From the NCBI GenBank assembly GCA_937996795.1, contig CALKUH010000022.1:1-64000 (forward strand): a stretch of DNA of 64,000 nt, in the 5' to 3' direction. This stretch comes from an uncultured Verrucomicrobiota bacterium. GTDB taxonomy: Bacteria > Verrucomicrobiota > Kiritimatiellia > CAIVKH01. A model generated the notes under the pieces. The model was given only the letters and a program-made list of their open reading frames with translations, was not told where the DNA came from and did not search any database. Every line of letters begins with the position of its first letter. The stretch's first letter is position 1. The position numbers and the translations under genes were made by a program. Below, piece by piece: positions 40,921 through 48,146 of the stretch.

Positions 40921-41913
40921 ATGACGATTCGCCACTTCAACATCTGCTTCCTCTGCGCCGCGTTGTTCGGCGCCACACTCGCCACCGCCCAGCACCCGGC
41001 GACGACCAATGCACCGCGCCTCGTCTGCGACGAGCCGGTGTTCGACTTCGGCACGCGCGATCCGTCCGAACCGGTCGAGCACACCTTCCTCCTCCGCAAC
41101 GAAGGCACGCTGACGCTCGAGATCTCCCGGGTCCATGCCTCGTGCGGTTGCACGGTGGCCAATATTTCCGAGCGCAGCGTGCCGCCGGGCGGCGAATCGA
41201 AAATCACGTCTCGCCTCTCCCTGCAGGGCCGCATGGGGCCTCAGCACAAGACCATTACCGTGGACTCGAACGATCCCGCGCAGCCGCAGATGATCCTCGC
41301 CATGAAAGGCGTCGCGGGGTACGCGGTCAATGCGCAGCCGCCCCAGGTCATGCAGCCGCGCGTGCAGCCCGGCTCGCAGCCGTCCGCCGACATCATCATC
41401 TCCGGCGCGGACGAAACGCCGTTCCGCATCACCGCCGTGGAATCCACCTCCGACCGACTCGCCGCGACCGTCACGCCGATGCAGGAGAACCGCGCCTATC
41501 GCGTCACGGTCGCGCTGAAGGACCCGCTGCAGGCGGGCACGTTTTCAGCGCAGGTCGTCATCCAGACGGATCATCCCAAACGCGGCCGCATCGAGGTGCC
41601 GGTCTCCTTCGTCGCCCAGCGCGAATTGATCGTGGTCCCCCGTGAAATCAGCCTGCCCGCCACCTCGGCCGAGCCGCTCTCGCGCTTCGTGATCGTGCGC
41701 TACGCCGACAACCAGAGCGTCGTCCTGACCGGAGTCGAACCGCCCCTCCCGGGCGTCACCCTCGACACCCAGCCCTTCGGCCAGAACGGCCTCCGCATCG
41801 TCATGAACAATCTCGTGCCGGGCGCCGACCTGAATGGGCGCGTCCTGCGCATTCATCCGCGCGAGGGCGATCCCATCGAGGTGCCGATCCGCGTGGCCGG
41901 AGCGGGGAACTAA
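40921..41913 (+). CDS. Secreted DUF1573 protein
   Basis: 330 residues with a signal peptide (about 1-24, ending ATAQ). The DUF1573 domain opens with PVFDFGTRDPSEPVEHTFLL and carries the conserved VHASCGCTVANI motif, followed by GGESKITSRLSLQGRMG and a KTITVDSNDPAQP segment. A second beta-sandwich occupies about 130-330. DUF1573 proteins are periplasmic or surface beta-sandwich proteins of unknown function. It begins a tight three-gene unit with a rhodanese and a MauE-like protein, so a thiol or sulfur-transfer role outside the cytoplasm is plausible (inference). Confidence 0.85.
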   Translation: MTIRHFNICFLCAALFGATLATAQHPATTNAPRLVCDEPVFDFGTRDPSEPVEHTFLLRNEGTLTLEISRVHASCGCTVANISERSVPPGGESKITSRLSLQGRMGPQHKTITVDSNDPAQPQMILAMKGVAGYAVNAQPPQVMQPRVQPGSQPSADIIISGADETPFRITAVESTSDRLAATVTPMQENRAYRVTVALKDPLQAGTFSAQVVIQTDHPKRGRIEVPVSFVAQRELIVVPREISLPATSAEPLSRFVIVRYADNQSVVLTGVEPPLPGVTLDTQPFGQNGLRIVMNNLVPGADLNGRVLRIHPREGDPIEVPIRVAGAGN

Positions 41914-41918
41914 GCCGC

Positions 41919-42398
41919 ATGGGATGGCGTCTCCATCCCTGGCGCCAGCTCGCCGTCCTGCTTGCGGCGGCGCTCGCGCTCGGCCTCGCCGCCCAGGCGT
42001 TTTCACCCCGGCGCATCCCGTGGACCGCGGACTGGTCCGCGCACGTCCAGACCAAGGCCCTGCGCGCGGGTCTCGCGCTCGCCACCACGGGCGAGGCGCG
42101 CGCGTTCGTGGAATCCGGCGCCGCCCTCCTGCTCGATGCGCGGGTGCCCGCCGACTACGACGCGGGCCGGCTGCCCGGCGCGCTGTCCTTCCCGATCGAG
42201 GACCGCGCGAATGCCTATGCGATGTACGCCGAACTCTTCACCCCCGAACAACGACTGCTTGTCTATTGCTCGGGCCAGACCTGCGAGGAGTCCCTCCAAC
42301 TCAGCCTGTTCCTGCTGGAACAGGGACACACCAACCAGGTGTTGTACGTGGACGGATTCAAGGCCTGGCAGGAGGCGGGGCTCCCGGTCGAAAAATGA
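41919..42398 (+). CDS. Membrane-anchored rhodanese-like protein
   Basis: 159 residues. An N-terminal hydrophobic segment (about 10-28) anchors or exports the protein. The rhodanese domain (about 55-157) shows ALLLDARVPADYDAGRLPGA, the active-site loop VYCSGQTCEESLQLS with catalytic Cys, and VLYVDGFKAWQEAGLPV. A second Cys in the loop (CSGQTC) is less usual and could form a disulfide. It should carry a persulfide sulfur at the periplasmic face. It starts five bases after the DUF1573 gene and overlaps the next gene by ATGA. Confidence 0.9.
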   Translation: MGWRLHPWRQLAVLLAAALALGLAAQAFSPRRIPWTADWSAHVQTKALRAGLALATTGEARAFVESGAALLLDARVPADYDAGRLPGALSFPIEDRANAYAMYAELFTPEQRLLVYCSGQTCEESLQLSLFLLEQGHTNQVLYVDGFKAWQEAGLPVEK

Positions 42399-42862
42399 AC
42401 GGCGCCTGCACACCTGCTCCCTGGCGCCCGCATGTGGCGTGGATCGGCTGCGTCCTTCTCGCCACGGTCTTCGCGTTTGCCGCCGTGCCCAAGATCGCCA
42501 ACCCGGAGGCGTTTTCCGAAGTGGTCTACCGCTATCACCTGCTGCCCGACGCCCTGGTGAACGGCGTGGCCGTCTTCCTGCCGTGGTTCGAGGCCGTGTG
42601 CGCGATCGCCCTTGTGGCGGGCACGCGCTTTCGCAAGGGCGCGCTGCTCGGCGTCGGACTCATGCTCCTGGTCTTCATCGCCGCGATGGCGATCAACCTG
42701 CACCGCGGCGTGAACATCAGCTGCGGCTGCTTCTCCGTCTCGGGGGAAGGCGCGGCGATGTCCTGGGTCAACATCGCGCGCAACATCGGCCTGTTCGCCA
42801 TCACGGCGCTCGCGTGGCGCTGGACGCCGCGCGACCTTTGGACAGAAAAGACCGGGACCTAA
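42395..42862 (+). CDS. MauE/DoxX-family membrane protein
   Basis: 155 residues with four hydrophobic segments. AVPKIANPEAFSEVVYRYHL, LPWFEAVCAIALVAG and the motif NISCGCFS in the third loop are typical of MauE-like proteins, which relate to disulfide-forming membrane proteins needed for methylamine dehydrogenase maturation. The CGC cysteines could exchange electrons with the adjacent rhodanese and DUF1573 proteins. No methylamine dehydrogenase gene is nearby, so a general redox role is more likely. It ends convergently with, and overlaps by a few bases, the toxin gene. Confidence 0.87.
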   Translation: MNGACTPAPWRPHVAWIGCVLLATVFAFAAVPKIANPEAFSEVVYRYHLLPDALVNGVAVFLPWFEAVCAIALVAGTRFRKGALLGVGLMLLVFIAAMAINLHRGVNISCGCFSVSGEGAAMSWVNIARNIGLFAITALAWRWTPRDLWTEKTGT

Positions 42863-43203
42863 AACTCGAAATAGCGCCGCATATTGTCAGACAGTGTCCG
42901 TCGCAGGTCTGGCCCAAGACTGCCCAGAACGGTCTTCACAAGCGTCTTCTTTAGGGTAAACAATTTGTTCGCCCGAACTGCGGAGGACTTTTTGAGCCCC
43001 GTTCTCCCGAACTCGAGATGACTATCTTCTATGACCATGTCGTACACCGAATCCCTATCCGTATTCGACGTGATCATCAAAAACACAGCGTCTTCGCGAA
43101 CCCTGTTTTCGGCATCTGGAGAAACAAGCACCGCCGGCCTGACCTTGATCGCGGAGAGGTCGGTAAACGGATAAGCCAGCAACACCACGTCCCACTTCTT
43201 CAT
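42859..43203 (-). CDS. PemK/MazF-family toxin
   Basis: 114 residues. The PemK/MazF fold is clear: MKKWDVVLLAYPFTDLSAIK, VRPAVLVSPDAENR, DAVFLMITSNTDR and the conserved KKSSAVRANKLFTL, with the S-x-V-x-x-x-K pattern of the RNase site. Such toxins cut mRNA at short motifs and are held inactive by a co-encoded antitoxin, here the gene ending five bases upstream. Codon use is less GC-biased than in neighbouring genes, consistent with recent acquisition. The C-terminus NMRRYFEF is intact, so the toxin is probably functional. Confidence 0.9.
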   Translation of the reverse strand: MKKWDVVLLAYPFTDLSAIKVRPAVLVSPDAENRVREDAVFLMITSNTDRDSVYDMVIEDSHLEFGRTGLKKSSAVRANKLFTLKKTLVKTVLGSLGPDLRRTLSDNMRRYFEF

Positions 43204-43208
43204 CGTGC

Positions 43209-43439
43209 CTACTTGGAGAACTCGTAGATGTTCTCCTCGTCGGCATCCAGGAAGCGGTAGGTTCCTTCCATCGCCGCCGCATGAAGAAGATCCGCGTCCG
43301 TCATCTCGGCTATGGTCGGAACCGTCGGAAATACAACGCTAATTGTGGTAAATGTAGTCATGTTGTCGGCCTTTCGACCGATTTCATCCGGACTATCGGC
43401 CACGCGCACAACGGCATCATCCAGGACCTTTTCATTCAT
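43209..43439 (-). CDS. Antitoxin partner of the PemK-type toxin
   Basis: 76 residues directly upstream of the toxin on the same strand. The C-terminal part, ADLLHAAAMEGTYRFLDADE, resembles the acidic toxin-binding tail of MazE-like antitoxins. The N-terminal part (VSVVFPTVP-like beta segment) shows no recognisable DNA-binding motif. It should neutralise the toxin and may autoregulate the operon. Its first eight bases overlap the upstream conserved gene, so the three genes may be one transcript. Confidence 0.75.
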   Translation of the reverse strand: MNEKVLDDAVVRVADSPDEIGRKADNMTTFTTISVVFPTVPTIAEMTDADLLHAAAMEGTYRFLDADEENIYEFSK

Positions 43440-43851
43440 TGCGCACCTCTAGCTCTTTAACGGTGAACGGCCTTTGCAGAACAGGAACTCCGTCGCAAAG
43501 AAGATCAATCCTGTATGCACCGGCTTGATGGAATTGCACATTCCGGAGATCAAAGTTGATTTCGACGATATGCAAAGGGCTGTCGAAACGAATTCTCCCC
43601 TTGAGAGCAAAGCACGGGGCTTCATCCAAGCCGTCGCCTTCTCGACTGCACCGGACCTCCGCATCTACTTCCCCATGTCCACCGGTCACGGACACAAATA
43701 CGCACATATGCGGGTGCGCGCAAGGAAACTGTCGCGCCTGCACATTATTGAAGATTCCGATCAGGCTCCGCTTCTTTGTATCCTGATCGGTTATGACCTG
43801 ATCGCATATGATCAGCGCCAGCCCGATCGGCTTCACTTTCCCCGAGTTCAT
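43432..43851 (-). CDS. Conserved hypothetical protein (DUF6941-like)
   Basis: 139 residues. The opening GLALIICDQVITDQDTKKRS, the LIGIFNNVQA segment and CAHPHMCVFVSVTGGHGE fit a small conserved family of unknown function (DUF6941 as I recall it), probably a beta-sandwich. No signal peptide or membrane segment. It overlaps the antitoxin gene by eight bases; whether it belongs to the toxin-antitoxin unit or only shares its promoter is unclear. GC content is lower than in the flanking parB. Confidence 0.6.
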   Translation of the reverse strand: MNSGKVKPIGLALIICDQVITDQDTKKRSLIGIFNNVQARQFPCAHPHMCVFVSVTGGHGEVDAEVRCSREGDGLDEAPCFALKGRIRFDSPLHIVEINFDLRNVQFHQAGAYRIDLLCDGVPVLQRPFTVKELEVRNE

Positions 43852-43966
43852 ATGCCTAACCTCTCGTCGGTCCTGATATTACACCAAACAGGCGGCGCAA
43901 TAAAGCACTCAGTCCACCCACCCGCAAGCCGGTTCTTCTTGCGGCCTTCCATTGAGTTTTCGCCGC

Positions 43967-44905
43967 CTACAAATTGCCCGACACGCCGAGGACGACGAGG
44001 ATGCGGTCGAGGTCGTCGGAGGAGTAGTAGTCGATCTCCAGCGTGCCCTTCGCCTTGCGACCATTCGGCAGGGTGCGGCACGGGCTCAGGCGAACCGCGG
44101 TGCCGAGTTTCTGGTGCAGCTCGTCGGTCACGTGCTGGATGTGCTCCGCCGGGATGTCCGCCGCGCGCGGGCGCGCCCGGGGCTTGCCGCGCTTCAGCCG
44201 GTTCACGAGCTTCTCGAGGTGTCGCACGGACCAGTCTTCCTGCACCGCGCGCTGGGCCAGCGTCTCCTGCTCACGCACCTCTTCGACCCCGAGCAACACC
44301 TTCGCATGGCCCGGCGACAACCGCTGCTCGGCCACGAGCTGGCGGACCAGCGCGGGCAGGTCGAGCAGGCGCAGCGCGTTCGCAACCGACGAACGGGCCT
44401 TGCCGACGCGCGTGGCGATCTCCTCCTGCGTCAGGTTGAATTTTTCGGCGAGCGCGCGGTAGCCCTCGGCTTCTTCAATGAGGTTCAGGTCGGCGCGCTG
44501 CAGGTTCTCGATCAGCGCCAGTTCCAGCGCGGAACGATCCGACACCTCCATCACGATCGCCGGCACGTCCGCCAGGCCCGCCGCCTGCGCCGCGCGGAAG
44601 CGGCGTTCGCCCGCGATCAACTCATAGCCCCTGCCCGAGCGCCGCACGAGCAGCGGCTGCAACACGCCATGCTCGCGCACGGACTGCACCAGCTCCGCGA
44701 GCGCCGCCTCGTCAAACACCTGGCGCGGCTGCCATGCGCCGGCACGGATCGAACCCACCGGCAGGCGCGCGACGCCGGGACCCGGGGCTGCGTCCGACGG
44801 CACAGCCGGCGCCGCCGGAGCGGGCGACGGCGGGGCGACCGGCGTCGAATCCTTGATCAACGCGCCCAATCCCCGACCCAATCCACCACCCGGTTTCGCG
44901 GCCAT
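43967..44905 (-). CDS. parB: Chromosome-partitioning protein ParB
   Basis: 312 residues. The N-terminal GRGLGALIKD is the typical ParA-interaction start, followed by a Pro/Ala-rich linker. The CTP-binding ParB domain (about 45-135) has the ELIAGERRFRAAQAAG box and ENLQRADLNLIEEAEGY. A helix-turn-helix (about 160-200: NLTQEEIATRVGKARSSVAN) and the central KVLLGVEE region bind parS, and the C-terminus is the dimerisation part. No parA is adjacent and no good parS site is seen in the window, which is unusual for a chromosomal parB. It is divergent from dapF. Confidence 0.93.
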   Translation of the reverse strand: MAAKPGGGLGRGLGALIKDSTPVAPPSPAPAAPAVPSDAAPGPGVARLPVGSIRAGAWQPRQVFDEAALAELVQSVREHGVLQPLLVRRSGRGYELIAGERRFRAAQAAGLADVPAIVMEVSDRSALELALIENLQRADLNLIEEAEGYRALAEKFNLTQEEIATRVGKARSSVANALRLLDLPALVRQLVAEQRLSPGHAKVLLGVEEVREQETLAQRAVQEDWSVRHLEKLVNRLKRGKPRARPRAADIPAEHIQHVTDELHQKLGTAVRLSPCRTLPNGRKAKGTLEIDYYSSDDLDRILVVLGVSGNL

Positions 44906-45091
44906 AACAACGTGCTCCTTGGCCCGCCTTTATCGGGCACGCCCGCAAACCCGTCAATCTGGAAGAAGGGATGGAGGAAGGGACGCTGGACGGGGGCAAG
45001 GGACGCGTGAAAGAGCCCCCTCGTCCCTCGCACTCGTCACCCGCCCATCCTCCGTTGCCTTTTCCACAGCCCGTGCTAGATTCGCCGGCCT

Positions 45092-45901
45092 ATGAGCACT
45101 GCGTACCCCTTTTGGAAAATGCACGGCGCGGCCAACGACTTCATCGTCGTGGATGACCGCGAGCAGACATTCCCCACCGACCCCGCGTGGCTGCGCGGCG
45201 TGATGGCGCGCCGGATCGGCGTCGGCTCCGAAGGCGTGTTGCTGATCCAACCTTCGAACGCGGCGGATTTCCGCATGCGGTTCTACAACCCGGATGGCGG
45301 CGAGGTGGACATGTGCGGCAACGGCGCGCGCTGCATCGCACGGCTCGCATTTGAACTCGGCGTCGCGCCCTCGCCGATGCGCTTTGAAACCGGCGCGGGC
45401 ATTGTGCACGCGGAGGTCTTCGAGGAGCAGGTGCGGCTCACCATGACCACGCCGCACGACTGGCGGCTCGGCGGGGAACTCATCCTCGACGGCGCGACCT
45501 ACCGGTATGACTTCGTGGACAGCGGCGTGCCGCATGTGGTCGTCCAGGTCCCGGACCTCGCCGCCGTCGATGTGGCCCGGCTCGGCGCCGCCATCCGGCA
45601 CCACGCGGATTTCGCGCCGAAGGGCACGAACGCCAACTTCATCCAGATCACCGGTCCCAACGCGCTCGCCGTGCGCACCTATGAGCGCGGCGTGGAAGGC
45701 GAGACCCTCGCGTGCGGCACCGGCATCGTCGCCGCCGGGCTGCTCGCCGGAAAGACCGGGCGCGTGCAGGCCCCCGTGCAGGTCACCCCCGCCAGCGGCG
45801 ATGTGCTCACAGTGGACTACCAATTGACCCCCGAAGGCGCCGACGCCGTCACCCTGACCGGCCCCGCGGTCCATGTGTTCCGCGGCGAGCTGTTTTATTA
45901 G
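45092..45901 (+). CDS. dapF: Diaminopimelate epimerase
   Basis: 269 residues. The two catalytic cysteines are Cys75 in VDMCGNGARCIARL and Cys208 in LACGTGIVAAGL; KMHGAANDFIVVD at the start and RMRFYNPDGGEVDMC are diagnostic. It converts LL- to meso-diaminopimelate for lysine and peptidoglycan synthesis, indicating a DAP-type cell wall. It is divergent from parB and convergent with mazG across a small repeat element. Confidence 0.95.
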   Translation: MSTAYPFWKMHGAANDFIVVDDREQTFPTDPAWLRGVMARRIGVGSEGVLLIQPSNAADFRMRFYNPDGGEVDMCGNGARCIARLAFELGVAPSPMRFETGAGIVHAEVFEEQVRLTMTTPHDWRLGGELILDGATYRYDFVDSGVPHVVVQVPDLAAVDVARLGAAIRHHADFAPKGTNANFIQITGPNALAVRTYERGVEGETLACGTGIVAAGLLAGKTGRVQAPVQVTPASGDVLTVDYQLTPEGADAVTLTGPAVHVFRGELFY

Positions 45902-45984
45902 GGGGAAGAGGGTGTCGGGTTTCGGGTGCCGGGGAAGAACACCGGATCGAATGTTGAACGGCGCTTTCCGGAACCCCGAACCCT
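45901..45984. repeat. TCGGGT-type intergenic repeat between dapF and mazG
   Basis: GTGTCGGGTTTCGGGTGCCG at about 45912-45931 is nearly identical to the reverse complement of the spacer between gyrB and gyrA (63535-63569). The right side (CCGGAACCCCGAACCC) is a partial inverted copy, so the whole 84-bp unit resembles a small REP- or MITE-like element placed between two convergent genes. Confidence 0.6.
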
Positions 45985-46810
45985 ATAGCCGCTCTTCCGC
46001 CTTCACTTCCTCCCACACCTGATCCAGCTCGGCGAGGGGGAGGTCGGACACGGTCCGGCCGCGGGCGTGGATTTTTTGTTCCAGCGCGTCGAACCGGCGG
46101 ACGAATTTGCGGATGGTCTGGTCGAGCACTTCCTCGGCGTTGTGGCCGGCGAAGCGGCTGACATTCACGGCGGCGAACAGCAGGTCGCCGATCTCCTCGC
46201 GAATCTCGTCCTCTTTTCCGCCCGCGAGCGCGGCGCGGATTTCGGCCAGCTCCTCCTCCAGCTTCGCGAGCGCGCCGTCGATTCGATCCCAATCGAATCC
46301 GACGCGCGCGACGCGCTGCTGGACCAGGTGCGCGCGGCGCAGGGCGGGAAGGGAGCGCGGGATGCCGTCGAGCGTCTGGCGCGGTTTGTCGCCGCGCTCG
46401 GCTTTCTTGATGGCCTCCCAGTTCTTGAGGACCTCCGCCGGGTTGTCCGCCGTGGCGCTGCCGAAGACATGCGGGTGGCGGCGCACCAGTTTGTCGCCGA
46501 TGGCGCGGGCGACGTCGTCGAAGGTAAAGGCGCCCGCCTCGGTGGCGATCTGCGCGTGGAACACCACCTGGAGCAACAGGTCGCCGAGTTCCTCGCGCAG
46601 CAGGCTGCGGTCGCCGCTGTCAATCGCGTCGAGCACCTCGTGGCTCTCCTCCACGAGATGATCCTTGAGCGACGCGTGGGTTTGTTCGTGGTCCCACGGG
46701 CAGCCGCCCGGTCCGCGCAGGATGCGCATGATGTCGAGCAGGCGCGGCAACGGCGCGCCCTCCGGCGGGCGATGGCGCGGGGCCGGGCCGGCGGGAGGGG
46801 TGTCCGACAT
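45983..46810 (-). CDS. mazG: Nucleoside triphosphate pyrophosphohydrolase MazG
   Basis: 275 residues with both MazG domains. The first (about 25-130) has GGCPWDHEQTHASLKDHLVEE, LREELGDLLLQVVFHAQI and RRHPHVFG; the second (about 175-265) has LEEELAEIRAAL and EIREEIGDLLFAAVNVSRF. The E-x-x-E...E-x-x-D metal sites are present in both. It hydrolyses NTPs, including aberrant ones, limiting mutagenesis and stress nucleotides. It lies 17 bp downstream of the degenerate HAD gene on the same strand. Confidence 0.94.
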   Translation of the reverse strand: MSDTPPAGPAPRHRPPEGAPLPRLLDIMRILRGPGGCPWDHEQTHASLKDHLVEESHEVLDAIDSGDRSLLREELGDLLLQVVFHAQIATEAGAFTFDDVARAIGDKLVRRHPHVFGSATADNPAEVLKNWEAIKKAERGDKPRQTLDGIPRSLPALRRAHLVQQRVARVGFDWDRIDGALAKLEEELAEIRAALAGGKEDEIREEIGDLLFAAVNVSRFAGHNAEEVLDQTIRKFVRRFDALEQKIHARGRTVSDLPLAELDQVWEEVKAEERL

Positions 46811-46827
46811 GGGCGCAGGCCGCTGCG

Positions 46828-47550
46828 TCAGCGCAGCGGCGGGATCAGGGCGTCGAGCAATTCCGCCGCGCTGATGTCGTCCCAGCTGTCGAGGATGAGG
46901 TCGGCGCCGCCGAAATCCTGGTGGCTCGTGAAGCTGTCGGGTACGGCCACGGAGCGCATGCCCGCGGAAAGCGCCGATTTGCAGGACGCATGGCTGCTGC
47001 CGAACGCGACGCAGAAGCGGGGTGTCTTGCCGAGCTGTTTGACGACCTTGAGCCAGGCGTCCGCCCGCGGGAACGGCTTGTCGTCGTCATTGAACACATA
47101 GAGCTCGATGCCGCGGGTATCGAGTCCCGCGGCGTCCGCCGCGCGGCGCGCGCACGACTCCGGCAGTCCCGTGACCGCGGCGATCGGCAGGTTGCGGGCG
47201 GCGGCGGCTTTGAGGACGCGGTCCAACCCGGAATTCAACTTGAGCGCGTTCGCGCTCAGGCGATCCGACAGGCCGCCGGAGAGTGATTGCGTCAGCTCCG
47301 CCGCGTTGATCTGGGAACCGGCGGCGGCGGCGAGTTGGGCGGCCTGGTGGGCGATGGTGCCGCCGCACCGGGCAAAGAGGCCCTGGTCGAGCTTGAGGCG
47401 GCGGGCCGCAAAAAAGTCGCGCGCGAGTTCGAACAACACCTGGCGGGTGGCGAGCGCCACGCCCTCGAGCTCAAAGATCAGCGCGGCGGGTGGCGGGGTT
47501 CCCGCGCTGGCGCGGGCGGTGGTCGTCTGGGCTTCGGTGGTGCTGGACAT
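46828..47550 (-). CDS. HAD-fold protein with degenerate active site
   Basis: 240 residues from ATG 47550. The fold follows beta-phosphoglucomutase-like HAD proteins: motif I region LIFELEGVALATR, motif II PIAAVTGLPESCARRAA, motif III DDKPFPRADAWLKV and motif IV CVAFGSSHASCKSALSAGM. However, both motif I aspartates are glutamates (Glu27, Glu29), and the acidic pair of motif IV is replaced by Gly-Ser-Ser (184-186). The nucleophile needed for phospho-aspartyl chemistry is thus missing, so phosphatase activity is unlikely; a binding or regulatory role is inferred. It is upstream of mazG in the same direction. Confidence 0.8.
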   Translation of the reverse strand: MSSTTEAQTTTARASAGTPPPAALIFELEGVALATRQVLFELARDFFAARRLKLDQGLFARCGGTIAHQAAQLAAAAGSQINAAELTQSLSGGLSDRLSANALKLNSGLDRVLKAAAARNLPIAAVTGLPESCARRAADAAGLDTRGIELYVFNDDDKPFPRADAWLKVVKQLGKTPRFCVAFGSSHASCKSALSAGMRSVAVPDSFTSHQDFGGADLILDSWDDISAAELLDALIPPLR

Positions 47551-47645
47551 AAATGTGAGGCTCCTTCTGCGACAAATTCCAAGCGAGCGTTGGAGAATAG
47601 GAGGCGAACGCCAGTCGGTCAAGAGCCCAAGCGCGCCTCAACATT

Positions 47646-47675
47646 CTCCGCGTCTCCGTGCGCTCCGCGGCAAAA
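47646..47675. repeat. Solo copy of the CTCCGTG-type repeat
   Basis: CTCCGCGTCTCCGTGCGCTC followed by CGCGGCAAAAA matches the right-hand flank of the GxxExxY gene at 22178-22209 (CTCCGTGCCTCCGTGTCTCC, then GTGGTAAAAA). Here there is no gene between repeats, so it may be a remnant of a lost cassette. Confidence 0.5.
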
Positions 47676-47710
47676 AAATCCGCGGATCGTCAACGGGGAC
47701 GGCGGCGCGG

Positions 47711-48055
47711 TCAGGCGCGGTCGGATTTCCAGGCGGGGACGACGTGCCGCACGGTGATGTCGCCGCCGGGTTTCAGCACGTGGTTGCCGGGCACAAGGCC
47801 GGTGTCGTTGAGCGCCTCGCCGTCCCAGTCGCCGCGCGTGATCTTGTATTCCACGGTTTCGTTGACCGGCAGGATCGCATAGCCGGACCACGCATTTTCG
47901 CCCATGCGCGTCAGCGGCAACCCGTCGGGCCGCCAGTGGCCGAGCACTTTCGCGCCGCCCGCGATGAAGACCTGCTGGCCCACGGGGAGCGCTCGCGCGG
48001 TTTTTACTTCAAAGGTGACCGTTCGCTGTGTCTTGCGTTGTTTCGGCGCCGCCAT
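47711..48055 (-). CDS. CBM20-like starch-binding domain protein
   Basis: 114 residues preceded by a GGGAGGAG site. After a basic N-terminus (about 1-12), the whole protein is one immunoglobulin-like starch-binding domain: VTFEVKTARALPVGQQVFIA, LGHWRPDGLPLTRMGENAWS and VEYKITRGDWDGE, with Trp residues expected to stack on glucan. No signal peptide, so it may bind glycogen in the cytosol. Stand-alone CBM20/CBM48-like proteins of this size are thought to tether to storage glucan; no catalytic gene is adjacent. Confidence 0.8.
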   Translation of the reverse strand: MAAPKQRKTQRTVTFEVKTARALPVGQQVFIAGGAKVLGHWRPDGLPLTRMGENAWSGYAILPVNETVEYKITRGDWDGEALNDTGLVPGNHVLKPGGDITVRHVVPAWKSDRA

Positions 48056-48146
48056 GTCATGCTCTCCTCCCGGCTCACCACCGGGCTTGTGGAACAGTGT
48101 TTTATCCTACCCCGCCCGGCGCGCCGCCGCCACTCAAAACGCCGGG

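Noticed and set aside
43922..43944. Hairpin CCGCAAG/CTTGCGG after parB as a terminator
   Set aside because: Nine-base loop and no T-run on the parB strand; too weak to call.
43474..44439. A 321-codon plus-strand frame crossing the conserved hypothetical gene and parB
   Set aside because: It spans two well-supported minus-strand genes and the spacer between them, and degenerates into Arg/Ala/Pro-rich sequence.
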